Shown: positions 1-11,672, numbered from the stretch's first letter. The stretch is DNA of 64,000 bases from Eurosta solidaginis (GCF_040869045.1 NC_090323.1:170832083-170896082), one strand, 5' to 3'. Numbers and translations are program-made. Notes: generated by a model not told the origin, from the letters alone.

Positions 1-492
1 TACGTAAGAATAAATAATGCATGTTATTACAATGTTAAAATTTTAAAGCAGTTCTTAGTTTTGGAAAAGTTATATAATTTGTATTTGTTTCTTTTTAAAT
101 ACTAAATTGTACCAAAAGCGAAGACTAATTTGAATTTATTAAAAATAAAATAAAATAAAATTTTGTAAAGATTTTTAAAAGAAGCGAAAACAGAAGATTT
201 ATGTTAAAGGTTAAATAATACAAGAAAAAAAAATAGAATAAGTATTCCAGAATTTAAAATTGATTGTATCACTTAGTGAAGCTTTACTGTTCGTTTTTAC
301 CGCACTAGTCTCTGGATATTTATAACTTTTGTTGTTCAAAAATTGCTTTTGTACCAATTAATTAAATAAGTTTCATTAATTCTACACTAATAGTATTTAG
401 TTATAAAGTAGATTAGTAATTTGACTAAACTAATTTTTAAATTTAAAACTAATTTTAAAATTTTTGAATTTTTTTTTTTACTGCCGGTCGTA

Positions 493-1487
493 ATGGAGCG
501 CGAAGAAATTCTTAGTTTAACGGTAGTCGGGCTTAAGGAAAAGTTAGCAGAACTAGGGTGCTCGATCACGGGTTGGAAGAGGACTCTGCAAGATAGGCTT
601 TGCGAACATTACGGTTTAGGAGTTATGGATGACGATTCGGATTCGGACGATGGTGACTCAGCTCATTCATGTGTTAGCACGGCTCCTCAGGTAGTATTAG
701 GGCGGTCCAATTTTACTTTGCGTGATATTGAATATTCACTGACCTCATTCAGTGGCAATAGTAACCAATCAATTGAAGAGTGGCTTTTAGAATTTGAAAG
801 CAATGCTACGACTGTTGGTTGGGATGAACTGCAGAAATAAATTTATTCTAAACAGTTGTTAAAGGGAGCAGCCATATTTATTAGGAGTCAACGTAATGTC
901 GTGAATTGGAGCATTCTTAAAGAAGCACTGCGTCAGGAATTTGGGGTGCATGTTTCCTCTATAGATGTTCATCGGGCATTAAGGAATCGTCGTAAGCGAG
1001 CAAATGAAGATTATAGGGAATATTTGTACAGCTTAATGGAAATAGGTGCGCCAATTAGATTAGACGAGGGGAGTCTAATAGAATATTTTATTGAAGGATT
1101 CCTGATTCAAAGATGGGTAAAAGTAACTTATACCAAGCACGCACCCTGCAGGAACTTAAAGAACAAATACACCTATATGAAAAAATTCAGGTGGGTAAAC
1201 CCATTTTTAAGGCAGGTGAATACCAACGCTCAGGCAGTCACCAGACAACTTCCGAAGAAGCCAAAAAGGATAGAAAATGTTTTAAATGTAGCAAGATTGG
1301 ACATCTCGCTAAGGATTGTCAGAAATTATCGAACAACTGTTTTAAATGTGGTAAAGCTGGACACCGTGCTGCAGCATGCACATCGGTTAACAAAGAAGTT
1401 AAACAAGAATCTAAAGTCGAAAAGAACAGGGCTAACATAATGAGTAGTGAATGGTGCCGTAAGGTTTTTGGTAAGGGAAGTTGTTAG
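493..1487 (+). pseudogene. Gag polyprotein pseudogene with SAP-like N-terminus and two zinc knuckles
   Basis: Gag packages the element RNA in cytoplasmic particles. I take the start at ATG 493 (MEREEILSLTV). Residues about 8-41 have the spacing of a SAP motif (SLTVVGLKEKL...GCSITGWKRTLQDRL), a DNA-binding fold in other proteins, followed by an acidic stretch (DDDSDSDDGD). Two CX2CX4HX4C knuckles follow: CFKCSKIGHLAKDC and CFKCGKAGHRAAAC, at about 1278-1370. Seen directly: an in-frame TAA at 838-840 after LQK, with Gag-like sequence continuing in the same frame (LLKGAAIFIRSQRN), and a shift to a second frame near 1097-1100, compatible with one lost base, after which the zinc knuckles are read. 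The last frame runs to a stop at 1485-1487 within what should be the protease start. Family and domain order are well supported; the SAP label is by pattern only. Confidence 0.8.
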
Positions 1488-4400
1488 ATTTTTAAAGACA
1501 TTTCCTACAAAGAGATGGAAAAAGTTCGGAAACATTAAACTAGAACTGGATATAAGAAGGTTGATGGGTGTGGGCGAAGGGACAATCGCAACTATAGGAA
1601 GTTTTGCGATAGACGTTGAGATCGATGGCTTGAGACTGGATGTTAGCTTCCATGTCGTTAAGAAAGAAAATATTATTTATGCAGCAGCTATAGGAAACAA
1701 CGTACTAAAATTAGTGGACTTGTTAGTAACTGAATATGAGGTAGTTTTTCGGAAAAAACAAAGTACTGAGGTAGTAGAAATGGAAGTCTGCAATACAGCT
1801 AAAAACGAGCAGAGGCTTGAAGTTCTCCAAGAGTTTGAAAGTCTGTGCATAGCTGAAGATATTAGCGACAGGGAGATGGCAAACCCTAATCTAGAACATC
1901 TCGATAAAAATACGTCAGCGAAAGTAGAAAATTTGATAAATAATTATTCTCCGAAAATGCAACACGAATCACCAGTAGAGATGAAGATTACGTTGGTAGA
2001 TGATATACCAGTCTATCAGGGACCAAGAAGAATTGCTTATAGCGAGAAATGTGAGGTAGATAACCAAGTACAGGAATGGCTCGAGAAGGGTATAATTCAG
2101 CAAAGCACGTCAGAGTATGCGTCCCCAATCGTTTTAGTGAAAAAGAAAGACGGGAGTAAGCGACTTTGCTGTGAGTATAGGCGTCTTAACAAAAAGATCA
2201 TGAGAGATAATTTTCCTATGCCTCTCATAGACGACGTAGTCGATAAATTACAAAATTCGTCAGTTTTTACAACGCTTGACCTGGCTATTGGTTTCTTTCA
2301 TGTACCTGTTGAGGTTAATTCGCGCAAATACACATCATTTGTGACTCATTGTGGTCAGTACGAGTTTCGATACGTACCTTTCGGTATTTCGAACTCGCCA
2401 GCAGTATTTTCGCGGTACATCTTTGCAGTTCTGAGGGATTTGGTTCAATATGGTACATTAATCACATATATGGATGATATAATCATTCCTTTAAAAAATA
2501 TAGACGAGGGTATAGAGAAATTGGTAAGGGTATTAAAAAGAGCTGAGACATATAACTTAAAAATAAAGTGGAAGAAGTGTCAGTTTGTACAGAGAAAGGT
2601 GGAATTTTTGGGCTATGTTATAGAGAACGGGACTATCAAACCTTCGGTAGAGAAAACGCGTGCTGTAGATAACGTCCCACTACCTCAAGATCGTAAATCA
2701 ATTCAGCGATTTTTGGGTTTAACCTCTTATTTTAGATGTTTTATTCCTGGTTACGCAACAATAGCTAAGCCACTATCGGATCTCCTTCGGCAGGATAGAA
2801 AAGTTTGCTTGGGCGATTTGGAAGTTTCAGCATTCCAGCAACTTAAAATGTCATTAGCTAATGCACCCGTCCTTAGTTTGTATAACCCGAAATCTCAGAT
2901 GGAGGTGCATGCAGACGCATCGAAGTACGGGTATGGTGCGGTCCTTTTACAAAAGTGCAGTGAGGATCAAGAGTTTCATCCCGTACAATATATGAGCGTA
3001 AAACAAAGCCAGCAGAAGAGCGTTATCATTCCTATGAGCTTGAAGTTCTAGCTATTGTAGAGGCTTTGAAGAAGTGGCGCATATATCTCTTGGGTATGAA
3101 ATTCAAGATTGTCACAGACTGCAACGCGTTCGCCATGACAATGGGTAAGAAGGATGTACCAGCAAGGATTTCGAGGTGGGCATTATTTTTACAAGAATTC
3201 GATTACGAAATTGAGCATAGAGCCGGTTCCAAAATGCGTCACGTGGACGCATTAAGCAGAGTTTCATGTCTAATGTTAGAAGATTCCTTACAACATATAC
3301 TGCGGCAAGCACAGTTAGGTGACGAATGGGTTAGGGCCATGTTAAAGGTCGCAGGGCAAGAGAAGCATGAGGATTTTTACATTAAGCAGGGCATACTTTT
3401 TAAGGATCCAGTCAAGGAACATGTTGTTGTGCCAAGCTCAATGTAAGGTGAGATAATAAGGCTAGCGCATAAGCAAGGGCATTTTGCAGCCAAGCGTACG
3501 CAAGAAGCAGTAGAGAAACACTTTTATATTCCAAATTTACCTTCGAAAGCAGCACAAGTAGTAAAAAGTTGCATAGAACGCATAGTCTCTGAGAGCAAGC
3601 GCGGTAAAAAAGAAGGATTTCTTTCACCAATACAGAAGGAAGACAGCCCGTTAGGAAATTATCACGTAGACCATGTCGGGCCAATGGAAGCAACAAACAA
3701 ACGCTATTGCTACATACTTGTAGTGGTAGATGGTTTCTCTAAGTTTGTATGGATTTACCCAACAAAAACAACAGGAGCCGATGTAGTCCTTGATAGGTTG
3801 AAAAAACAAGCAGCGAGTTTTGGTAATCCTAGGCGGATTATTTCAGATAGAGGGGCAGCGTTCACGTCAAATTCATTTAAAAAGTATTGTGGAGAGGAGA
3901 ATATACAGCACCTTCTAATAGCGACTGGGGTTCCAAGAGGAAACGGTCAAGTAGAACGGATGCATAAAATTGTAGTACCAATGTTAGCCAAAATGTGTGG
4001 TGATAGTCCGAGCTCCTGGTAGAAACATATAGAGAATGTTCAGAAAACGATAAATAACACTGCGCCTAGGAGTACGGAAGTTTCACCATTCAAGCTGTTG
4101 ACAGGTGTTGAAATGCGTATTCAAGGAATTCCAGATTTGCAGGAAATGTTAGAAGAGGAAGCCATTAAGCAATTTGAGGACGAAAGAGAGGATGTACGTA
4201 GGCAAGCCAAAGATAATATTGAGAACATTCAGGCTGAGAACCGGAAAACATTTAATCATAAAAGACGCGCCGATACAAAGTACCGTATCGATGATTTAGT
4301 AGCCATAAAGCGGACACAGTTTGGAACAGGTCTTATATTGAGACCAAAGTTTTTAGGTCCTTATAAGGTGACCAAAATTTTACGGCACGGTAGTTACGAG

Positions 4401-4496
4401 ATCAGTAAAGTTGGGGAACATGAAGGACCGAGATCTTCCTCAACTGTGGCTGAGCAGATGAAGAGGTGGGAGCCATTGTCCGAGGCCGAACGATAG
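1447..4496 (+). pseudogene. Pol polyprotein pseudogene: protease remnant, RT, RNase H, integrase
   Basis: The longest open piece is 1447-3051. The protease is damaged: near 1476-1487 the frame reads FGKGSC then a stop, where a D-T/S-G active site is expected, and the flap-like segment IATIGSFAIDVEIDG lies in another frame at about 1588-1630. RT has LVKKKDGSKRLCCEYRRLN, TTLDLAIGFFHVPV and YMDD at 2467-2478. RNase H begins with EVHADASKYGYGAVLL (Asp at 2914) and ends with VDALSR near 3246; the frame changes at about 3000-3012. The integrase N-terminal zinc domain starts HKQGH (3468), but its last Cys is Arg (SCIER). The core keeps the catalytic triad: Asp 3669, Asp 3846 and Glu 3954 (NGQVER), spaced D-59-D-36-E by residue number. 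Premature stops lie at 3444-3446 (TAA) and 4020-4022 (TAG). A GPY/F-like motif (FLGPYKV) closes the protein, which ends at 4496. Confidence 0.88.
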
Positions 4497-4882
4497 TCAG
4501 GATAGCCGAGTTGTAGGATAATAGTTAAGGCGGCGACTGTAGTTGATAGGTCAACGACATCTTTTTGTCAACCTCAGATAACAATAACTGGCAACGCCTA
4601 CATGCGTCCCATTAATTACAACACTGATCAGTCACTTGCGCAAACCTTTCGCGTAGCTGCGAAGGTAACCGAAATATTCAAACGTTTTCAGTTGCAATTA
4701 GATCCGCGTCACGACAAGTAAAACGCCTCCAATACCGCGCCGGTAGTTCGAAAAGTGAACTTAATTACTTAAATTAAAACTTATTTCTAATCAACTTAAC
4801 TTAACTTTATCTTAATTCTAACTTAATCTAAATATAATATAATAAACTGTTTGTGTTTAAATAACAATTCTCTAGCATTACT

Positions 4883-4896
4883 GGGAAAAAAGGGGG
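4883..4896 (+). other. Polypurine tract of the LTR retrotransposon
   Basis: GGGAAAAAAGGGGG followed directly by TGTAAAAAGG. A purine run ending in G just before a TG is where plus-strand DNA synthesis starts in LTR retrotransposons and marks the 5' edge of the 3' LTR. The distance after the pol stop (about 390 bases) is ordinary. Confidence 0.65.
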
Positions 4897-5300
4897 TGTA
4901 AAAAGGTAAGAATCTCCACATGTATATTTAATTTCCTGCAAGCCCTTACATGCTTGGTCATGAACTATACGGGGCCAGACTTCCCATCTCCTTTTCCTTT
5001 GTCATTCTCGCAACGCACATTCCAAGGTAACATATTTCAATGAAGTCTTACCCTATTAAATGGGAAGGTATCTCTAATTATTTTACTTTGATGATTTGTG
5101 GGATAGTAATTGTTTGTTTTCTATGTTTTTATGTTGTCTTCAGTGGCCCTGAGGAAGGTTACCGCAGTGTAGCCGAAATATATTGGCATAAAAAAACCGA
5201 AAAACTTTGTTTTTCAATTGGGTTTTTAGACCTTGAGCCGGCAAAAAATCAATATCTAATTATTATATTTTCAAAAATTCAGATTTAAATCCGATTTGGG
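4897..5300 (+). repeat. Candidate 3' LTR, right end undefined
   Basis: Begins TGTAAAAAGG right after the polypurine tract. No second copy is visible in the window, so the right end cannot be fixed; 5300 is only where LINE-like sequence begins. A short open frame at 5040-5288 (MKSYPIKWEGI...) has no recognisable domain and is probably fortuitous. Confidence 0.35.
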
Positions 5301-5309
5301 ATTGTGTAA

Positions 5310-5990
5310 GTCGAAATTCTTCCTTAGTCATAGCTACTTAGAGAAAGTTTGCATAGCAACGATATAGTTTCGAATAAGACCGATCGCATCTTAGGATAAA
5401 TCCTCCGGATATCCAAGTGAGTCGCGATCGAAGTACTTTCGCATTGTTTTGGCAAAAGCCATACAGCTACAGCAGAATGGTGTGTCCAGTATATTGAGAC
5501 GTATCGCATGGATTCCCATTGGAAAGATCCCAATTATTGTCCTGCCATCCACTTTCCTGCAAGAGGTGGTGTCCGCCCAACGCTTGCTGAACTGACTCGA
5601 GCCCCGTCTATGCAGGAGAAAACTATGGGCAGCCAGCGGAATTCCGAAATCCATCCAAACAGCCATTTTCATCCGATTAAGTTGTACCGATGCGGACTAC
5701 GAGATCCGCTGGACAGTTGTCCGGGATATCAATATGGTCCTAGATAATCTTAATCATAAAATATTTCGATGTATTCGCAAGCGAGATCAGGCACTCCTGA
5801 ACCACCCTCGATCCTAATAGCCCTTAATAGCAGCTTGGCTATGAGAGTAGATTTTAAATTATCTAACCGTAGTTGCACTGGGTAGCATTTCATCCACCGC
5901 GTCCTTAATGGCAGCAACTTATGATTGGAAGACGCTGCAGTGATCAGCCATGCTAAACTTGCGGTTTACATTTAGCTCTTGACACAAGAC
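5310..5990 (-). pseudogene. LINE ORF2 3' remnant with RNase H domain
   Basis: On the minus strand, from 5975 downward, the translation reads FSMADHCSVFQS, stop, VAAIKDAVDEM, which matches the RNase H signature PDHCSVFQAEVAA seen in the better-preserved LINE at 61.4 kb. The catalytic Glu codon has become TAA. Further on, YSHSQAAIKG corresponds to the next motif (SDSQAAIK) with Asp changed to His. The far end (5330-5380, TAGCTACTTAGAGAA and AGCAACGATA) matches the LINE 3' fragment at 18,727-18,767, so both derive from related elements. Several more stops are present; it is dead. The 5' edge of the fragment is uncertain: 5991-6130 could still belong to it. Confidence 0.7.
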
Positions 5991-6369
5991 CTCCTTACCA
6001 ACCTCTCCGTCCACATTCGAGTCATACGCGAACTAGCTAACCGGTTCCCTACCCCAGATGAGTCCTCTTCCCTATTCCTCTCTCGGGCCAATGACTGGGG
6101 TGAAGGTTTCACAGAGAGCGATGCTTATACAGTTGAAAACTTGAACCTAATTCTAAGCCATTTATCGGTTTATGTAATTTTGGATTTATTTTTTATTCTA
6201 ACTTGGAAACCTCTCAATTTACGGTTTTAAGGATCTTTTAAATTTATTTGGTTTAAACTTTAAACTTATTTGAGCAAAGAGTCTAAAATCCGAGCCGCGT
6301 CATAGACTTCGTTTTAGTTTCTCAGCGGCTTATCCTTGAGTTACATACATATGTGTCATCGATTTTGTA
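5991..6369. other. Unassigned stretch
   Basis: Contains an 83-codon open frame at 5979-6230 (plus) with no recognisable motif, overlapping the edge of the LINE remnant. I see no conserved domain, RNA gene or repeat here. Confidence 0.4.
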
Positions 6370-7440
6370 TTAATGTTTTATCAGTCTCTGTTCACAACAG
6401 ACCGATGAGGCGTCTATAACAAATTGGTTACACTTCAAGAAGAAATCGATTTTCAATGACAATTGATAGCACGGCGATAACAAATCTATAACTTTTAGAT
6501 TAAAAATCGATAGCTGTTTGGTACTATGTCGATTACTTTTTGCCAGATAATCGATATCTTTTGTCGGTCGGCGTGATGTGATGGTAGCGTGCTCCGCGTA
6601 CCACACCGAATATACTGGGTTCACGCCCCGGGCAAAGCAACATCAAAATTTTAGAACCAAGTTTTTTCAATTAGAAGAAAAGAGGTCGCCCATCGGCAGG
6701 GTTTGGCAAGCACTTCGAGTGTATTTCTGTCATGAAAAGCTCTCAGTGAAAATTTACCTGTCTTGCAGATGCCATACGAAGTCGGCATAAAACAAGTAGG
6801 TCCCGTCCCACCAACTTTAGGGAAAAACAAAAAGGAGCACGACGCAAATTGGAACAGAAGCTCGGCTTAAAATCTCCTCGGAGATTATCGCGCCTTACGT
6901 TTATTTATTTTTTTATCGATATCTTTTCTATCATAAATCGATATCTTATCGATAGCATATTGACAAGTTTTTAATTACAAATTTATAACACGTTTAAAAC
7001 AAATTGATAACTTATGGATAACAAATCAATAAATTTTCGATTGTATATTGTTGAATTTTTGATAAAGAATCGATAAGTTTTCGATATAATTCCGATGACA
7101 AATCTATAATTTTTGTTATCGATATCAAATTTTTTTATACCAGTAACTTTTCGATAAAGAATCGATAAGATTTCGATAAAAAACGACATATTTTCGAAAA
7201 ATTATAATTTTTCGATAACGAATCTATGACTTTTCGATATTAAACCTATACATTTTCGATAAAATATCGATAACATTTGGATAACAAATCAACAATTTTT
7301 CGATAGTATATCGGTGATTTTTCGATAAAGAATCGAAAAAGGCTTTATACTTTCGATAAATTGTGTTATCGATAACAAAATGTAGTATTTCGGTAAGACA
7401 TCTATAACACGTGCATACATTAGTAGCCGATAGCACAACT
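6370..7440. repeat. CGATA/TATCGATA-rich degenerate repeat tract
   Basis: Outside the SINE at 6563-6915 the sequence is a loose repetition of TTTTCGATAAAGAATCGATAA and similar words, with about 20 plus-strand CGATA motifs and several full TATCGATA palindromes (for example near 6945, 7117 and 7365). Short open frames here are translations of this low-complexity repeat. In Drosophila, CGATA clusters are bound by BEAF-32 and TATCGATA by DREF; whether that applies here is inference. Confidence 0.75.
6563..6915 (+). mobile_element. tRNA-derived SINE, copy S1
   Basis: The head GTGATGTGATGGTAGCGTGC fits a Pol III A box and GGTTCACGCCC is a weakened B box. Then comes the body shared with the other copies (CTCTCAGTGAAAA, GTCGGCATAAAACAAGTAGG, TTATCGCGCCTTACG) and a TTTA-rich tail. 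It is flanked by a 13-bp direct repeat ATCGATATCTTTT at 6550-6562 and 6916-6928, a target-site duplication of L1-type or RTE-type machinery, inside the CGATA tract. Confidence 0.88.
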
Positions 7441-8678
7441 ATAGCAAATTCTCATACCAACAAACTATGGTCCTTCAATGTTAGTGTTGCATGCAATATC
7501 ATCAGTTCGGCCGGAGTATCGGAAACGCAAAAATAACAAAAATAACATGAAACAAAATCTCATGAAGTGTTAATCGATTAGAGGAATAAAATTTAAATTC
7601 TTAAGAATTTCATTCAAGTGAAAAGAAAGAAAACGGGAAAGGAAGACAAATTTTACATTGCTTATCCGCAAAATATTTAATCCAAACAAATAGTTTCCGC
7701 TCTATGTACCAGAACGACCATAAACCACATATGCCACACCTACAAAATATTTTTTGAAACAAAAAATGCCGATGAATCAAAAGGCATACGCAACAAAATC
7801 TATCAAAGGAATGCTCACGAGTAGCGACAAAAGAGGCAATGTTGTGCCATACGAGTAAATGAAAGTGCGGCAAGCATGAAAGGCGCAGAAGCAAAAGTAG
7901 CTAATGTGCACTTAAGTGTACGAACAAGTGCAAAAACGCGAGGTGCTAAAACATTGATTTGATATGCGCTTTTTTGATCGGATGAAGATGTTTACACATT
8001 TTTGTTTTTTGTAAACAGCTGAAGACAAAAACAGTAATAACGATGACAGTGCTGATGACTTCATTACAAACTCAAAATAGACCAGGTCTAGGCTTTTATG
8101 GTGTAATGAATATGTGGAATGTGCTTAATGCGCTGCTGATATGATCAGTCATCTACTTTGCCACAATATTCAAGGTATGTGAATATTTACAAACAATGTT
8201 GTTAGCATCTGCCTAGGCAAGCACTTGATTGATCATTGAAACTGAGTGGAGAGCTCGTGTCGGCACATGCTTTTGACATCCCTTTGGCAACAAAGGGTAT
8301 ATGAAGGCCTGGAGTGCTGTTAAACTTGCAACGGAAATTGTGTAAACAAAAAAGCGCATCAACATAAATGTTTTGAAATTGAAATTAAAAACGAATGATT
8401 CGCAGATTTGGCATTCTTGTTATACAGGGGGAAAAATGCTACATAAACAATGACCAAAGGATAGAATGTTGATGTGAAAAGACGAAGGCTGTCAACGAAT
8501 AGGAAATATTAATGGATGTTTAGATTGGGTAAGCAAGTTTTGATTTCCAAAGAAATTGTTTAGCATAAACATGCCCAAGCTTGTATGTATGTGTGTATGT
8601 ACATTAGGGTGGACCTATTAATAGATATAGGCAATAATTAAGATTTTTCTATGAAGACACAAAAATTCAAATAATTAT
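7441..8678. other. Unassigned AT-rich sequence
   Basis: No coding domain or RNA gene recognised. A 94-codon minus-strand frame at 7610-7894 has no motif. A TGTATGTATGTGTG microsatellite lies near 8583-8600. Confidence 0.5.
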
Positions 8679-8889
8679 GACAGTGGAAATAGGCTTTTTG
8701 ACCATTATTGCTTAGTGAAATAAAACTCCACTATTTCGGCCCGACGGTTCGCTAAGCACCTTAGCTTCTTCAGGAGCGAAGCTGAATTTATTTAGTTATT
8801 TTTCTTTATTAACGTCGAGCCGAAATAGTGGAGTTTTATTTAGCTTTGCACAAAGCAAATAGTGGTCAAAAAGCCTATTTCTACTGTCG
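8679..8889. repeat. Foldback (inverted repeat) element
   Basis: The left arm 8679-8754 (GACAGTGGAAATAGGC through CACTATTTCGGCCCGAC) pairs with the right arm 8813-8889 (GTCGAGCCGAAATAGTG through CTATTTCTACTGTC), leaving a loop of about 60 bases. Arms are about 75 bp with a few mismatches and a small indel around GCTTAGTG/GCTTTGTGCAAAGC. No open frame lies inside. It is probably a MITE or foldback transposon; no clear target duplication was found. Confidence 0.8.
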
Positions 8890-10087
8890 TAAACCATATA
8901 ATTGACCGGTTATAATTTAATTCAAACAATTATTTTTGTTTCTTATCCCCAAAATCAATAATACCATCATACCAAAGAGGATAAATGGCGGAGCTCACGC
9001 CTGCAAGCGCCTAAGCCACTGAGCTACATAGTAGAGCTAAGCCCTAAACTCAGATACAAGCTGCCTGTCCTAACCACGGCTTAAGATCCAATAGGAGAAA
9101 AACTGATATATGTTTGCGGTGTGGTCAAGATCAAAGCAACAGTTTATGATGTTATGGACAACGGAAGTCCTAGAATGTTGCTTCCTTACAATCTCAGAGT
9201 AAAACTGGAGTCTCCGTGTCACCACACCGTAGCTTATCAATCTCTACATAGCAACTGGACAGGTCTTGCGTTCAATACCTGCCTGGAACAGCTTGCTAAA
9301 CGTCAAAAAATATAAAAAAAAGTTGAAGAAAGTGAAAAGAAAAATTGCAAACAAAAATTTCGTTTGGGACGTTTATGTTGTAGGGATATGGTAGCGCTGT
9401 TTCAAAAGGGAATGCCTAAACAAAGTTTATATCCAATTGCGGCAATGGCGAAGAAAAAGAAGGTGTGGAAGTATATCTCTATATTTGTATTATGGATAAT
9501 ACTATAGTAGTATATAGGTATATATTTATGAACTGATTTATATATACGAGCAAGGGTTTGCCAAGTGAGCATCTAGCTTATGTAATTCTATTATATAAAC
9601 AAGTTCCAATCAAAAAACGAAAACATATTTATAATTAAAAAAGAGTTCTTACACCAAATCTGATATGCATTAATCTCTTAAGCTTCTGTTAAGGCCATTT
9701 GTTACAATTTTATCTGACTTAAACTGTCACACAACAATGTCTACATGCAACATTTCTCACTTTGCTAGACAAAATATTCATAAATCACAATCTGAGGTAA
9801 GTAAGTACATACATACATACCTACCTACATATGTTATATATAAGTAAAAATAAATCTAACAATGTGGATAAGATACAATACAAATGAATTTATATTCTGA
9901 TATTTGGAGTAACAGTAAAGCGACAGCGTTAATTGGACCAACTGTAAAGTGCACAAAACTTGTAAATCTTCTTAATAAAAGGAAATAAGTTAAACTTGAA
10001 GGAAAATACTAAATTTGTTTTGTTTAACTCTAACGCACACTTGCAGAATGGAAGGGCTTTTTGTTTTGTTAAGAGTTAACTTACGGT
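8890..10087. other. Unassigned sequence with tRNA-like fragment and microsatellite
   Basis: The minus strand of 8995-9032 contains TAGCTCAGTGGCTTAGGC, an excellent tRNA A-box-like segment, but no cloverleaf or convincing B box follows, so it is at most a tRNA or SINE relic. TACATACATACCTACC-type microsatellite lies at 9804-9830. An open frame at 9121-9315 has no recognised domain. Confidence 0.45.
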
Positions 10088-11672
10088 AAGTAAGGACGGG
10101 ACTGTCTTCGGTTGTGCCGAAGACTTCATACCTTTCATGAATGGGGCTGAATAATAATCTTATCCCATTCGTAATCTCCAAATAATCGGCTGTATAAGAT
10201 ACGAAAAGTGAACAGATGTACATACCAAAGCGATTTTTAAGATAAATATAAAATAAAACAAATAAAGGTGTCTAAGTTCGGGTGTAACCGAATATTATAT
10301 ACTCAGCGTGCGCTTCAATTGTACATTTCATTTCAGATAAATTACTTTTCTACATAACACGTGGCACCTCCCGTTAAAAAAAAAAATGTCTCCTCATTTC
10401 CTCTTACAATCAAACTTGATAAGTGAAATATCATTGATTCAAAACTATTTCTTGCTAAGTTATAGCTTATTATTCTAGCCTACGGCCCTGTTAAACTTGT
10501 TTTATATCGAATTTGCCGTGGTCTTTAACCGATCCCGTCCATTTTTACTAGAAATAATTTCCGTGTGTACACAATTTCAATACGATATGTTAATTTTTCT
10601 TCCAGTTATGACCCCGAAACATAGAAAATTGCTTAGTCATAAAAAGGGCGGGGCCACACCCATTTTCAAAAATTTTAATGTTTTCCAATTTATTGTTATA
10701 AAGTTTTCGAAATTTTTATCAAGAGTCTCAATATCAGTCCACATGTCAAATTTCAACATTCTAGGTGTATTATTTACTAAATTATCAGTTTTTTTGTGTT
10801 TTCCAAAATTTTATATATATAAAAAGTGGGCGTGGTTATCATCCGATTTCACTCATTTTCAATACCAATCTATTCTGGGTCCAGATAAGCTAGTGTAATG
10901 GACGGACGGACGGACGGACGGACATGGCTCAATCAAATTTTTTTTCGATACTGATGATTTTGATATATGGAAGTCTATATCTATCTCGATTCCTTTATAC
11001 CTGTACAAACAACCGTTATCCAATCAAAGTTAATATACTCTGTGTGCAAAGCACGCTGAGTATAAAAATAGGTAGGTACTTTGTGAGGATGCAAAGTTTA
11101 ATGTTTTTTGTGGCCTGCATGAAATAGCTATGCCCATGAATCACTTATCTCAACAATATATGACACAAACCTAATGTTTTGATGAAATTTGAAGCTTCTA
11201 GTCGTATAAAATGGGGCAGTAATTACGAAAAACTTATCTGAATAATCGGTTGTGGGGGGTATATATACGACGGATGCCATCCGGTTTTTTAGAATAAAAT
11301 ATGTGCAGTATACGAAAGCATATGTGTGTTTTTGAAGCTTCAATCTGATAAATTGACGAAGATATCCTAAAAAAAACCTCTATTCTGAAAAATCGGAGGA
11401 TATATGCTATAGTGGTCCGATCCGGCCGGTGGCGACAAATGTCTAATCGGACACCTAAATTTACTCGCTCGCCAAAATTTATCAAGATATCTCAAAAATT
11501 GAGGGACTAGTTTGCATACAAACAGATAGGCGGGCATGGCTAAATCAACTCAGCTCTTCATCCTGATCATTTTGGTATACTTATTATAGGTCTATCTATT
11601 TTCCTTTAAGGACTTACAATTTTGACATTCGTGGCAAATTTAATATACCATTTCATTTTCATAAAAGTTATA
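10088..11672 (-). mobile_element. Family-2 rolling-circle-like repeat, copy 1 (contains copy A)
   Basis: The left part (10,088-10,258) has a hairpin at 10,104-10,124 (stem GTCTTCGG/CCGAAGAC) followed by TTCATACCTTTCATGAAT, exactly as in copy 2 at 36,226. The right part (11,069-11,672) matches 39,250-39,545 (AGTGGTCCGATCC, GACTAGTTTGC, TTTAATATACCATTTCAT). A family-1 element lies between the two. No protein is encoded. The architecture resembles Helentron/DINE-type non-autonomous elements; that identity is inferred. Confidence 0.65.
10259..11068 (-). mobile_element. Family-1 repeat, copy A (divergent subterminal repeats)
   Basis: On the plus strand it starts with the terminal hairpin GTTCGGGTGTAACCGAA and ends at CTGAGTATAAAAA. 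Its subterminal pair is ATACTCAGCGTGC (10,299) and GCACGCTGAGTAT (11,051): both sides differ from the usual CAGTTGAG/CTCAACTG, yet stay complementary. It contains the conserved GTGGGCGTGG word and a GGAC microsatellite at 10,898-10,923. It has no tandem array and no gene; the frame at 10,497-10,898 is a chance frame through repeat sequence. Confidence 0.75.

Larger units (their letters stand above)
1..4896 (+). mobile_element. Ty3/gypsy-type LTR retrotransposon, decayed
   Basis: Internal region of an LTR retrotransposon in the order Gag (SAP-like segment, zinc knuckles), protease remnant, reverse transcriptase, RNase H, integrase, then a polypurine tract. RNase H before integrase is the Ty3/gypsy order. 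The first 490 bases are AT-rich and show no similarity by eye to the candidate 3' LTR after 4896, so the 5' LTR probably lies before the window or has been lost. Positions 4497-4880 are an untranslated stretch with several TTAACTTAA-like runs. At least three in-frame stops and about four frame changes make this copy inactive. Confidence 0.85.

Noticed and set aside
1..490. 5' LTR of the gypsy-type element
   Set aside because: By eye this stretch shares no segment with the sequence after the polypurine tract, so I do not call it an LTR.
10497..10898. 133-codon frame as a gene
   Set aside because: It lies wholly in family-1 copy A, and the corresponding frame is not kept in other copies.
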